NCBI GenBank assembly: GCA_910587095.1
Contig: CAJUMJ010000046.1
Span: forward strand, 25,150-89,149
DNA: 64,000 nt
DNA from: an uncultured Lachnospiraceae bacterium
GTDB taxonomy: Bacteria; Bacillota; Clostridia; Lachnospirales; Lachnospiraceae
Reading direction: 5' to 3'
Shown here: in pieces, positions 51,613-59,796 of the stretch
Position numbering within the stretch: position 1 is the first letter of the stretch
Layout of the letters: each line of letters starts with the position of its first letter
The notes under the pieces: generated by a model
Told to the model about the DNA's origin: nothing
The model's input: only the letters and a program-made list of their open reading frames with translations
Database searches by the model: none
Program-made: the position numbers and the translations under genes

Positions 51613-53463
51613 GTGAAGAAATTTGACGTGTTTACCTGTCTCTTTTATGGGATTGTGGTTATGGGATGCATTTATTTGGGATTTTTCCTTGGCAGTATCA
51701 TCCATCCGGGCATGACGCTTTACACTTTTGTTCCGCTCCTTAAAGAGCAGATGGCGCACCCGTTTGATCTGAAGGTGACAGCCTATACCCCTTATACTGT
51801 GGTAGCAGTATTCCTCACAGCACTTTTATATCTTTTAGTGCAGAAAACGAATAAGAAGAATTACCGCTTCGGGAAGGAGCATGGTTCGGCAAGGTGGGCA
51901 GAGGCGGCAGCTCTTACAAAACAGTTAGGCGATAAGAGCGGCTACCACCGCATCCTGTCACAGAACCTTCGTCTTTCCATGGACACCAGAAAGACCATGC
52001 GGAATAACAACATCTTCTGCATCGGCGGCTCCGGCGCAGGAAAAAGTATGTTCCTGATCAAATGCAACATCATGGAGATGCAGGGCAGTTTTGCCGCTAC
52101 CGATCCAAAAGGGGAATTGCTTGGGAGCGCCGGGGAATACCTGAAAGCTAACGGATATCAGATAAAGGTTTTTAATCTGATTAATCCAAAGGAGAGCAAT
52201 AAATACAATCCGTTTTTCTACATAAGAACTGAAACAGATGTGATCAAATTGATTACAAACCTGATGAAAAATACCACCCCGAAAAAAAGCAGCAGCAGTG
52301 ACCCGTTCTGGGAAAAATCCGAAAGCCTTTTCCTACAGGCACTTTTCTACTATGTATGGATGGAAATGCCGCCGGGCAGGAAAAATATCGTGTCTGTCCT
52401 TGAATTATTAGCGGAAGCAAAACGGGAGAAAGACGAACCCAGCAGGCTCGACCGCCGCTTTGAACTTCTTGCAAGGACAAGCCCTTTAGGGGAAGACCAC
52501 CCGGCAGTGCGTCAGTACAGGAAAGTCATGGATAGTGCGGATAATACGGTAAAGAGCATCATCATCAGCGTAAACGCGAGGCTTGCTTTTCTTGAAAATG
52601 AATCCATAAAAGAATTGTTAGAAATGGATGAGCTGAATTTCGGGGAACTTGGCATAGGGAAGAACAGCGACAAAAAGACGAAAACAGCTTTATTCATTGT
52701 CACACCCGATTCCGATAAATCCTACGCGTTTTTGGTCGGGTTGCTCTACGAACAGTTGATGCAGGAGCTTTATTTTCAGGCAGATACAAAGTATGGAGGC
52801 AGGCTTCCCATCCATGTCACCATGTTTTTGGATGAATTTTATAACACGCCGCTCCCCGATTCTTATCTGAATTTCTTAAGCACCATGCGGAGCAGGGAGA
52901 TTTCCAACGTGATCGTAGTGCAGAATATAGCGCAGATTAAGGAACTGTTTAAGGATGGATGGGAGACCATACCGGGCAACGCCGATACCCTTGTTTATCT
53001 TGGCGGCAATGAGCAGTCAAGCCATAAGTACATCAGTGAATTGTTAGGGAAAAGCACCATAGACAAGCGCAGCAATGGGGAAACATTGGGAAAGCGCGGC
53101 AGTTCCAGCCGGAATTATGATGTTCTTGGACGGGAACTTATGACACCGGATGAAGTAAGGAAGCTGGATAATAAGAAATGTATTGTTCTGATCCGGGGCT
53201 GTGACCCTGTCATAGATTTTAAATTCAATACTTTCAAGCATCCCATGTTCAAACGGAGCGGTGACGGGGAAGGGAAGTGGTATATCCACCACCCGGAGAA
53301 GAAAAAAACGGTAGATATCATAGACAGGGAAACCGCAGAGCGTCTGGAAAAAGAAGCCGGGGAAAATGGAAATGTCATCATAACCACCATTAGCGCGGAA
53401 GAATTGATAAGCCTTGGGAATACAGCAACCAAAAATCCGGAGATTACTACAGACACAATATAA
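51613..53463 (+). CDS. Type IV coupling protein VirD4/TraG
   Basis: A 616-residue membrane ATPase linking relaxosome to channel. Two N-terminal hydrophobic segments (residues 7-30 and 55-78) are followed by Walker A GGSGAGKS near 139, the TDPKGELL motif near 163 and Walker B MFLDEFYN near 406. The VVQNIAQIKELF sensor segment lies near 437. It starts at GTG with AGGTGAG upstream, just after the PcfB-like stop. The strong domain match leaves little doubt. Confidence 0.93.
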   Translation: MKKFDVFTCLFYGIVVMGCIYLGFFLGSIIHPGMTLYTFVPLLKEQMAHPFDLKVTAYTPYTVVAVFLTALLYLLVQKTNKKNYRFGKEHGSARWAEAAALTKQLGDKSGYHRILSQNLRLSMDTRKTMRNNNIFCIGGSGAGKSMFLIKCNIMEMQGSFAATDPKGELLGSAGEYLKANGYQIKVFNLINPKESNKYNPFFYIRTETDVIKLITNLMKNTTPKKSSSSDPFWEKSESLFLQALFYYVWMEMPPGRKNIVSVLELLAEAKREKDEPSRLDRRFELLARTSPLGEDHPAVRQYRKVMDSADNTVKSIIISVNARLAFLENESIKELLEMDELNFGELGIGKNSDKKTKTALFIVTPDSDKSYAFLVGLLYEQLMQELYFQADTKYGGRLPIHVTMFLDEFYNTPLPDSYLNFLSTMRSREISNVIVVQNIAQIKELFKDGWETIPGNADTLVYLGGNEQSSHKYISELLGKSTIDKRSNGETLGKRGSSSRNYDVLGRELMTPDEVRKLDNKKCIVLIRGCDPVIDFKFNTFKHPMFKRSGDGEGKWYIHHPEKKKTVDIIDRETAERLEKEAGENGNVIITTISAEELISLGNTATKNPEITTDTI

Positions 53464-53607
53464 GCAATTACCAGATTTCAGATAGAGATAAAAACCAGCC
53501 TAAAGTAACCAGAAATAAGAGCAAAAGCAATAACCAGCCCATAAAGGAAATAGAGAACAAAGCAGCCAATAATCAAAATCATTGTAAAAAGAAAGGATTC
53601 AGCAATT

Positions 53608-53964
53608 ATGAAAAGAGAAAATATAACCGTAACCACATTCACCAAAAAGAACAGGGTAAAGGACAAAGTAAAGAAACATATCGTACCCATGATGTCAAGC
53701 ATCATCACAGCCGCATTCCTGTATACGATTCCCGTCCATGCATCAGGCGTATCGGAGGTCTTAAATCCCATCAACAACTTAAAGACCCTTGTGCTTGCCA
53801 TTATCGGAGCAGTGGGCGTGATCATCCTTGCAAAGAACGTGATGGAGTTCGCGCAGGCATACCAGCAGCAGGATTCATCTTCCATGAACTCTGCCCTTAA
53901 GGGGATCGTGGCAGGTCTCATCATGGCAGGCATTTCCGCAGTGATGACTTTTCTTGGATTCTAA
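53608..53964 (+). CDS. VirB2/TrbC-like small membrane protein
   Basis: A 118-residue protein with a basic N-terminus, a long signal-type hydrophobic segment ending IPVHASG (likely signal peptidase site after VHA), and two hydrophobic helices (LKTLVLAIIGAVGVIILAKN, then IVAGLIMAGISAVMTFLGF). This is the pilin-like VirB2/TrbC layout. The 144 bases before it contain no gene. It is 14 bases upstream of the VirB6-like gene. Confidence 0.72.
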   Translation: MKRENITVTTFTKKNRVKDKVKKHIVPMMSSIITAAFLYTIPVHASGVSEVLNPINNLKTLVLAIIGAVGVIILAKNVMEFAQAYQQQDSSSMNSALKGIVAGLIMAGISAVMTFLGF

Positions 53965-53978
53965 AAAGGGGGCATACT

Positions 53979-54821
53979 ATGGAGATATTCAAGTTAGGGG
54001 ATGACATCCTAGCACTGCTGGAAATGGTGCTTGGATTCTGGAATAACCAGATTAACCTTGTGTTCTCCCTGCTTGGGCAGTCACCGGTATCATTTAAGGG
54101 CGGTGGTCCATGGGCGGTAGTGGAGAATTTACAGCCATTGTTCGTAGGCGTGGGGAGCGGTCTTGTGGTGTTGTTCTTCGTGATAGGCTTCTGTGCGGAG
54201 AGCGTGGATATCAAAAACGAGTTTCGGTTTGAGGCAATGCTCCGTATGCTGATAAGGCTAGGGATAGCGCAGTGGCTTGTGGCAAACAACCTTACGATAC
54301 TGAAAGCATTTTTCAGCAGTATCGGGGCTATGGTAAGCCATCTTGGGAATACCACCATGGCACAGGTCAGTATCGGTGTTGGGGAAGCGGAGATTATAGA
54401 AAATCTTGGCTTTGCAACAAGTCTTGTGTTCCTGATCTTATCAGTGGTGCTTTCCCTCATTATTTTAATATGCGGCTTCTTCATCATCTACACCATATAT
54501 TTCCGGTTCCTGAAGATCATGGTGATCGTGCCATTGGCGGCGATTGCATTTTCTACGCTTGCAGGAAACCGGACAGTGAGCAGCACCTGTGTAAGATACT
54601 TCAAGTATTTCTTATCGGTGGTGATGGAAGCGGTCACTATGGCGCTTGCTATTCTGATCTGCAATGCCTTTATCAGCGCAGGGCTTCCGTCCTTCACAGG
54701 CGGTTATGCGGATTGGGCACAAGTGCTTATCTACCTGTGTGAGATAACATTTACCATAGCTTTAACGGTGGGAGCCTGCAAAGGCGCACAGTCGCTTACC
54801 GGCAGAGCATTGGGATTGTAG
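53979..54821 (+). CDS. VirB6/TrbL-like polytopic membrane protein
   Basis: A 280-residue protein with six to seven hydrophobic segments, including GLVVLFFVIGFCAESVD, SLVFLILSVVLSLIILICGF and VQPLFVG-type outer loops. Position between the pilin-like and PrgI-like genes, plus size, fit the inner-membrane channel component of Gram-positive type IV secretion. There is no catalytic motif, as expected. Confidence 0.75.
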   Translation: MEIFKLGDDILALLEMVLGFWNNQINLVFSLLGQSPVSFKGGGPWAVVENLQPLFVGVGSGLVVLFFVIGFCAESVDIKNEFRFEAMLRMLIRLGIAQWLVANNLTILKAFFSSIGAMVSHLGNTTMAQVSIGVGEAEIIENLGFATSLVFLILSVVLSLIILICGFFIIYTIYFRFLKIMVIVPLAAIAFSTLAGNRTVSSTCVRYFKYFLSVVMEAVTMALAILICNAFISAGLPSFTGGYADWAQVLIYLCEITFTIALTVGACKGAQSLTGRALGL

Positions 54822-54930
54822 ATGTAGAACAGAAAAAATGGCAGAAAAACCAGTCCTGCCATACAAAAAAGCAGCAAGACCGGGAAGCGGCAGACAATAT
54901 AAGCTGCATCCCGGCAGGAAGGAGAAAGAT

Positions 54931-55404
54931 TTGATCATAGAAATAAACAAAGATATCGAGAAATATCAGGAGAGCGTGGCAATGGGGCTTACTGCAAAAC
55001 AGCTTGTGTATTCCATCCTTGCTCTTGGAAGCGGCTGCCTGATCGTATTCTTACTGTATGAAAAGATAGGGCTGACCTTTAGCTGTTACGTGGCGGTGCC
55101 TATCGTTGCGCCTATTGCATTGTGCGGTTTTTATTCCTACAATGGCATGGGATTCCGGGAAGTGTTCATGCGCTATATGCGGAGCATTTTCAGGAATAAA
55201 ACGCTTGTGTTTAAATCCAGCGGCTACCGGGAAATGATATCGGAGATAAAGGCAAAAGAGGAAGCGGAAAAGAGGACGGAGGTAAGGAAGACAAAAGAGG
55301 AACACAGGCGGATGCGGAGGGAAAAGCGCAGGGATGCGGTAAGCAGAATAATAAAGAAATCCATACGGAAAAATGGAAAGAAGAGGAAAGGGAAAAGTGA
55401 ATAA
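54931..55404 (+). CDS. PrgI-family conjugation membrane protein
   Basis: A 157-residue protein. It begins IIEINKDIEKYQESVAMGLT, the usual PrgI start, followed by two hydrophobic helices (YSILALGSGCLIVFLLYE, then VAVPIVAPIALCGFYSYNGM) and a highly basic tail. The frame is open to an ATG at 54838 without an RBS. I prefer the TTG at 54931, because AGGAAGGAG lies six bases upstream and the domain begins there. PrgI partners VirB4 in the channel; here VirB4 follows after the Fic module. Confidence 0.8.
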   Translation: MIIEINKDIEKYQESVAMGLTAKQLVYSILALGSGCLIVFLLYEKIGLTFSCYVAVPIVAPIALCGFYSYNGMGFREVFMRYMRSIFRNKTLVFKSSGYREMISEIKAKEEAEKRTEVRKTKEEHRRMRREKRRDAVSRIIKKSIRKNGKKRKGKSE

Positions 55405-55438
55405 ATGCAGTGATTTTATAGCTATTTCAGCCTGTATG

Positions 55439-55447
55439 TGCTATACT
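55439..55447 (+). promoter_or_regulatory. Extended -10 promoter of the VbhA-Fic module
   Basis: TGCTATACT, an extended -10 element, lies 33 bases before the antitoxin start codon. The -35 region is weak. It suggests the toxin-antitoxin pair is transcribed independently within the conjugation operon. Confidence 0.5.
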
Positions 55448-55479
55448 ATTGTTACCATCAGGAAAGGAGAGATTTTCAG

Positions 55480-55650
55480 ATGCTTGTAAGGGAAGACAGG
55501 GCATGGGATTATGCTGTAGGGATGATAAAGGTGGACGGTCTTGAGCCTACGCCGGAAATGAAGAAGCTGATCGAACAGGAAAAGCGTGGTGAGATCACCA
55601 TGGAGCAGGTAAGGGAGGCTTTAGACCAGAGATACAAGATGAAACAGTAA
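55480..55650 (+). CDS. VbhA-like antitoxin
   Basis: A 56-residue protein that begins behind AAAGGAGAG. The core AVGMIKVDGLEPTPEMKKLI, then EQEKRGEITMEQVREAL, matches the VbhA-type antitoxin of Fic toxins: an inhibitory helix then a GEIT-x-E helix. The inhibitory motif in the family is (S/T)xxxE(G/N); here it reads MIKVDG, with Asp for Glu and Met for Ser/Thr. It lies 12 bases before the Fic gene. Confidence 0.75.
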   Translation: MLVREDRAWDYAVGMIKVDGLEPTPEMKKLIEQEKRGEITMEQVREALDQRYKMKQ

Positions 55651-55662
55651 GGGGGATGGCTT

Positions 55663-56460
55663 ATGCGTGACCCATATTTTTACCCGGATACGGAAATCCT
55701 GAAAAACCGGCTTGGCATCATGGATGACAAAAAACTCCGGGAGGCGGAGGCGGACTATGCTTCCCTGAACCTTGCGGAGCTTGCAAGGGATGATACTGTC
55801 CGGGTGTTTGACTTTGCCACCCTCTGCCAGATGCATTACAGGATATTCCGGGATATCTATGAGTGGGCTGGAAAGCCGCGTATCGTAAATATAGAAAAGG
55901 TGGAGGAAGCCCTTAATGGTATCTCTGTGGAATATTCCGACGTATTTGACATAGAAAAGGATGCAAAGGCTGTCCTTACGGATATGAACCTTTATGGATG
56001 GAGAAAGGCATCCCTGGAAGAAGCAGCAAGGAGTTTTTCGGATTTTATGGCGCGGCTCTGGAAAGCGCATCCGTTCCGGGAAGGGAACACAAGGACGGTC
56101 GTTACCTTCTGCGCCATGTTCATAGAGGAACAGGGCATTTACATTGAAAGCGAACTGTTCAAGGACAATGCAAAGTATATGAGGGATGCACTGGTGGCGG
56201 CGAGTGCTGTTTTTTCAGACCTAGGCGACAGGCGCAAACCCGAATACCTCTACCGGATCGTGGAGGATGCGCTGGGAAGGGGAAAGAAGATAAAAGAGGA
56301 TGCAGTCCGCAGGATAAGGGAAGCCGGGCTTGCGGCAGGGGAAGAACAGGTGCGGAAGGTCATCTTCTGGGATAGAAGGGAAAGAAGACCTCACAGCGCA
56401 GAAGAGATACAGCGGTTTTTGAAAGAGAAGAAAAGGGAAGTTCCCGGAATGGAAAGATAA
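55663..56460 (+). CDS. Fic/DOC-family protein (toxin)
   Basis: A 265-residue protein. The Fic core motif is HPFREGNTR near residue 136, with the catalytic His, followed by TVVTFCAMF. Fic enzymes transfer AMP or similar groups from nucleotides to target hydroxyls. When paired with VbhA they act as toxins on topoisomerases or other targets in known cases. The second glycine position of the motif is Thr. The C-terminal 80 residues are an added basic helical domain. The start has AAGGGGG upstream, and a terminator follows. Confidence 0.87.
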   Translation: MRDPYFYPDTEILKNRLGIMDDKKLREAEADYASLNLAELARDDTVRVFDFATLCQMHYRIFRDIYEWAGKPRIVNIEKVEEALNGISVEYSDVFDIEKDAKAVLTDMNLYGWRKASLEEAARSFSDFMARLWKAHPFREGNTRTVVTFCAMFIEEQGIYIESELFKDNAKYMRDALVAASAVFSDLGDRRKPEYLYRIVEDALGRGKKIKEDAVRRIREAGLAAGEEQVRKVIFWDRRERRPHSAEEIQRFLKEKKREVPGMER

Positions 56461-56480
56461 AGGAATATAAGACAGGCAGG

Positions 56481-56514
56481 ACACACTTAAATGCAGCTTT
56501 TAGGTGTGTTTTTT
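56481..56514 (+). terminator. Rho-independent terminator after the Fic gene
   Basis: Stem ACACACTTAAA / TTTAGGTGTGT followed by TTTTT. Confidence 0.8.
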
Positions 56515-56594
56515 ATTGGAATATTTTCACGTGCAGTCAGCCAGCCCAAAACGAGAGTACATAAGAAAGATTGGAATTGACAGAAGAGATTTAA

Positions 56595-59159
56595 ATGAAT
56601 CAAATAGAGACAGACAACAATAATCAGACCCGGAAGGGAGTGCGGAAAACTCCCTTACCGGGATTTTCTGTATATGAGAAACGGACAGCAAAAATAAAAT
56701 GCAGTTTCAGTTCTCCATTCCCTTCCGCCAGAAAGGAAGGAGCAGACAGATTGAGATTATTTCAGGATAAATTTTCTATCTACAAAAAGGCAGGGGAGCC
56801 TATATACAAAACCCCTAAAAGCGTGCAGGAATGCATTGAACTACTTAAGATTGCGCCGGACGGTATCTTTGAGGTGGCAGGCAACCGTTACAGCAAAAGC
56901 TACCTGTTTTCGGACGTGAACTACAACACCACCAGCGAAGGGGAGCAGGTGCGGATATTTGAAAGCTACTGCAAGTTCTTAAACGCTATGGATGTAGAGT
57001 TTAAGATCACCATCAATAATAAGAACCGGAACATGAAAGCCCTGCGTGAAAAGGTACTGTTCCAGAAAAAGAATGACGGGAATGATGCGGAGCGTGACTG
57101 CTATAACAGTATCATGGAGAAGAAGATTATGGAAGGAAAGCAGGGGATCGAGCAGGAGCGTTACCTTACCATTTCCATCATCAGGAAGAATTATGAGGAA
57201 GCAAAGGCGGCTTTCGCCAGCCTTGAAGCGGTATTGCAGAAAGGATTCGGGGAATTAGGGAGCAGCCTTGCCACCTTAAACGGAGTGGAACGCCTGCGCG
57301 TCCTGCATGATTTTTACCGTATGGGAGAGGAAGAGCATTTTTTCTTTGATTTTGAAGAGGCGGTAAAGGTATGCAGGGATTATAAGGATGACATCTGCAA
57401 CAGCATGTTAAAGTTTTACCCCACTTATATGCAGGATGAAAAGAGATTCGCCAAGGCGCTTTTTATCAAGAAATATCCCAGTTCCCTGTCAGACCGTTTC
57501 CTTACGGAGCTTGCGACTGTTCCGGCGCATACCATCATCAGCATTGATGTAGCCCCTATTCCAAAAGATGTGACCACCAGCACCTTACAGAAGAAGTATA
57601 TGGGGATTGAGAGTGACATCATCCGCCAGCAGAGGGTGAGGAACAAGAATAACGATTTCTCTTCGGATATCTCCTATAACAAAAGGACGGAGAAGCAGCA
57701 GATAGAAGAGATCATGGATGATGTAAGGGAGAATGACCAGAGGCTCTTCTACGTGGCAGTGACCATCATCATCAAGGCAGACACAAAAGAAGAACTGGAA
57801 GCGACAGAGGAAACTTTGGTGACTATCGGGAAAAGAAATTCCTGCCAGATAGAAGCGCACTATTTAAAGCAGAGGGAAGCACTGAATACTGCGCTTCCAA
57901 TCGGCGTGCGTCAGGTAGAGACTATGAGAACCTTAATGACACAATCATTAGCGGTACTTATGCCCTTTAACGTGCAGGAACTTTATCTTCCGGGGAAGGG
58001 CGGCACTTACTATGGTGTAAATCAGGTCAGCCGGAACATCCTTTTCGGCAACCGGAAGATGCTGGTAAACGGGAACGGATTTATCTTTGGCGTACCCGGC
58101 TCCGGGAAATCCTTCTTTGCAAAGATGGAGATGGGGAATGTATTCCTTAATACGGATGATGATATTATCGTGATCGATCCCCAGCATGAGTATTTCGACA
58201 TTGCTAAGAGGTTCGGCGGTCAGGTGGTGGTTCTCTCCACTTATACAGGGAACTATATCAATCCTATGGCTCTGCCGGAAGATGTGTCGGATATTCAGGG
58301 GATTGTGGCGGAGAAAGGGGAGTTCATGCTGGGCATCTGTGAGCAGTGCATGGGGGAAGCGTTAAATTCCCGGCAGAAATCCATCATAGACAGATGTGTA
58401 CGCCTGCTCTATCAGGAGATCAAAGAGGAATGCATGAGGAACCGGGGCAGGCAGGAAGGAGAGAAAACAAAGACCTTATGGAAGCAGAAAACCCTCAGAG
58501 ACTACTACGAGATTCTTATTACACAGCCGGAGATGGAGGCAAAGGAGCTTGCCCTTTCACTGGAATTGTTTATCGGCGGTTCCCTGAATATTTTCGCTCA
58601 TGAAACCAACGTGGATATCGATAACCGTTTTCTGGTCTATGGCATCCGGGATATGGGAAAAGAATTATCCGCCATCTCCATGCTTGTCATGATGGAGAAT
58701 ATCGGAAACCGCATCATGGAGAACGCAAAGAGGGGCAGGGCTACATGGCTCATAATTGATGAGTTTCATGTGCTTCTGGATAAGGAGTATTCCGCAAAAT
58801 ACTTATTTTCTCTATGGAAGAAGGTGCGTAAGCTGGGCGGTCTGTGTAGTGGTATCACGCAGAACGTCCTCGATATGTTACAGAATTATACCGCCACCAC
58901 TATGCTTGCCAATTCGGAGTTTGTGGCACTCCTCCGGCAGGCTCCTACCGATCTTGAAAAGTTATCGGAAGTTATCAATATCAGCCCGGAGCAGCTTAAG
59001 TTTGTCCGGGGAGCGCAGAGCGGAACAGGTATCTTAAAGCATGGAAACATGGTCGTGCCTATGGATATCACTGTAGAGAAGGACAGCCCGATCTATAAAT
59101 TATTTTCCACAAACCCCTTTGAGGACGGAAGGGAGGCTGACCATGAAGAAAACCATTGA
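56595..59159 (+). CDS. VirB4/TraE-family conjugation ATPase
   Basis: An 854-residue ATPase that powers the secretion channel. After a Lys-rich N-terminal extension of about 70 residues the VirB4 N-terminal domain begins (TPKSVQECIELLKI). Walker A is GVPGSGKS near residue 499 and Walker B WLIIDEFH near 720, with LGGLCSGITQNV near 750. The start ATG has only a weak RBS, and the extension is longer than in most homologues, so an internal start is possible. The next gene begins inside its last codons. Confidence 0.93.
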   Translation: MNQIETDNNNQTRKGVRKTPLPGFSVYEKRTAKIKCSFSSPFPSARKEGADRLRLFQDKFSIYKKAGEPIYKTPKSVQECIELLKIAPDGIFEVAGNRYSKSYLFSDVNYNTTSEGEQVRIFESYCKFLNAMDVEFKITINNKNRNMKALREKVLFQKKNDGNDAERDCYNSIMEKKIMEGKQGIEQERYLTISIIRKNYEEAKAAFASLEAVLQKGFGELGSSLATLNGVERLRVLHDFYRMGEEEHFFFDFEEAVKVCRDYKDDICNSMLKFYPTYMQDEKRFAKALFIKKYPSSLSDRFLTELATVPAHTIISIDVAPIPKDVTTSTLQKKYMGIESDIIRQQRVRNKNNDFSSDISYNKRTEKQQIEEIMDDVRENDQRLFYVAVTIIIKADTKEELEATEETLVTIGKRNSCQIEAHYLKQREALNTALPIGVRQVETMRTLMTQSLAVLMPFNVQELYLPGKGGTYYGVNQVSRNILFGNRKMLVNGNGFIFGVPGSGKSFFAKMEMGNVFLNTDDDIIVIDPQHEYFDIAKRFGGQVVVLSTYTGNYINPMALPEDVSDIQGIVAEKGEFMLGICEQCMGEALNSRQKSIIDRCVRLLYQEIKEECMRNRGRQEGEKTKTLWKQKTLRDYYEILITQPEMEAKELALSLELFIGGSLNIFAHETNVDIDNRFLVYGIRDMGKELSAISMLVMMENIGNRIMENAKRGRATWLIIDEFHVLLDKEYSAKYLFSLWKKVRKLGGLCSGITQNVLDMLQNYTATTMLANSEFVALLRQAPTDLEKLSEVINISPEQLKFVRGAQSGTGILKHGNMVVPMDITVEKDSPIYKLFSTNPFEDGREADHEENH

Positions 59160-59787
59160 GAAAGCCCTGATGGAATTTCTGTCAGATGTAAGGACTACGG
59201 GGGAAGAGAGGAAGAAGGGAATCCCCCTCATCACATTTGTATATAAGGAAGAGGATAAGGCAGTGCTGCTTGCGGCGCTGCCTTTGCCATTGGCGGATAT
59301 CCAGACGGAAAAGACAATACCGGTCGGGAAAGAAATTTTATACCGGGTAGACTTTTTTAAAGAAGGGGAAGCGAAAAATTCATTTGGTGTTCTGCCGGCG
59401 ATCAAAGAATCTGCCACATTTTTAACGCTCCTTGAAGCTGCCATCAGGAGCGGAGATAGGAAAGCCGGGTATCAGGGGCTGTGCGATTACCTGAAATTCC
59501 ACAATGCCTTATGCGGACTGGAAGCACTTGCGGAAGGGGAGATTGCCTTTGCTAAAAAGATGCAGAAAATGGGAAGCGATAATAAAGCACCAACAGAAAA
59601 ATGCTGTGAATCAGCAGTAGCAGAGCAGAATAGATATTCTATTGTTAATACTGCATATTACAAAGAAGTCCTCTCCTATGTGCAGACAGGCAGGGATATC
59701 TTAAATGCCTGCCCTGCTGGAACGTCCCTGCCGCCTTTCCCTGACCGCAGTGCATTTATGGCAAGGTGGTATCGGGAGAACGGATAG
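59143..59787 (+). CDS. Conjugation-operon protein of unknown function
   Basis: A 214-residue soluble protein of no recognised family. A mixed alpha/beta first half (IPLITFVYKEEDKAVLLAAL) is followed by a helical second half. The ATG at 59143 has GGGAGG upstream, inside the end of the VirB4 gene, showing translational coupling. It lies between VirB4 and the wall hydrolase. Confidence 0.6.
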   Translation: MKKTIEKALMEFLSDVRTTGEERKKGIPLITFVYKEEDKAVLLAALPLPLADIQTEKTIPVGKEILYRVDFFKEGEAKNSFGVLPAIKESATFLTLLEAAIRSGDRKAGYQGLCDYLKFHNALCGLEALAEGEIAFAKKMQKMGSDNKAPTEKCCESAVAEQNRYSIVNTAYYKEVLSYVQTGRDILNACPAGTSLPPFPDRSAFMARWYRENG

Positions 59788-59796
59788 GGGTAGCCT

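Noticed and set aside
54838..54930. ATG start for the PrgI-like gene
   Set aside because: No RBS precedes it, and the family domain begins right at the TTG at 54931, which has a strong RBS.
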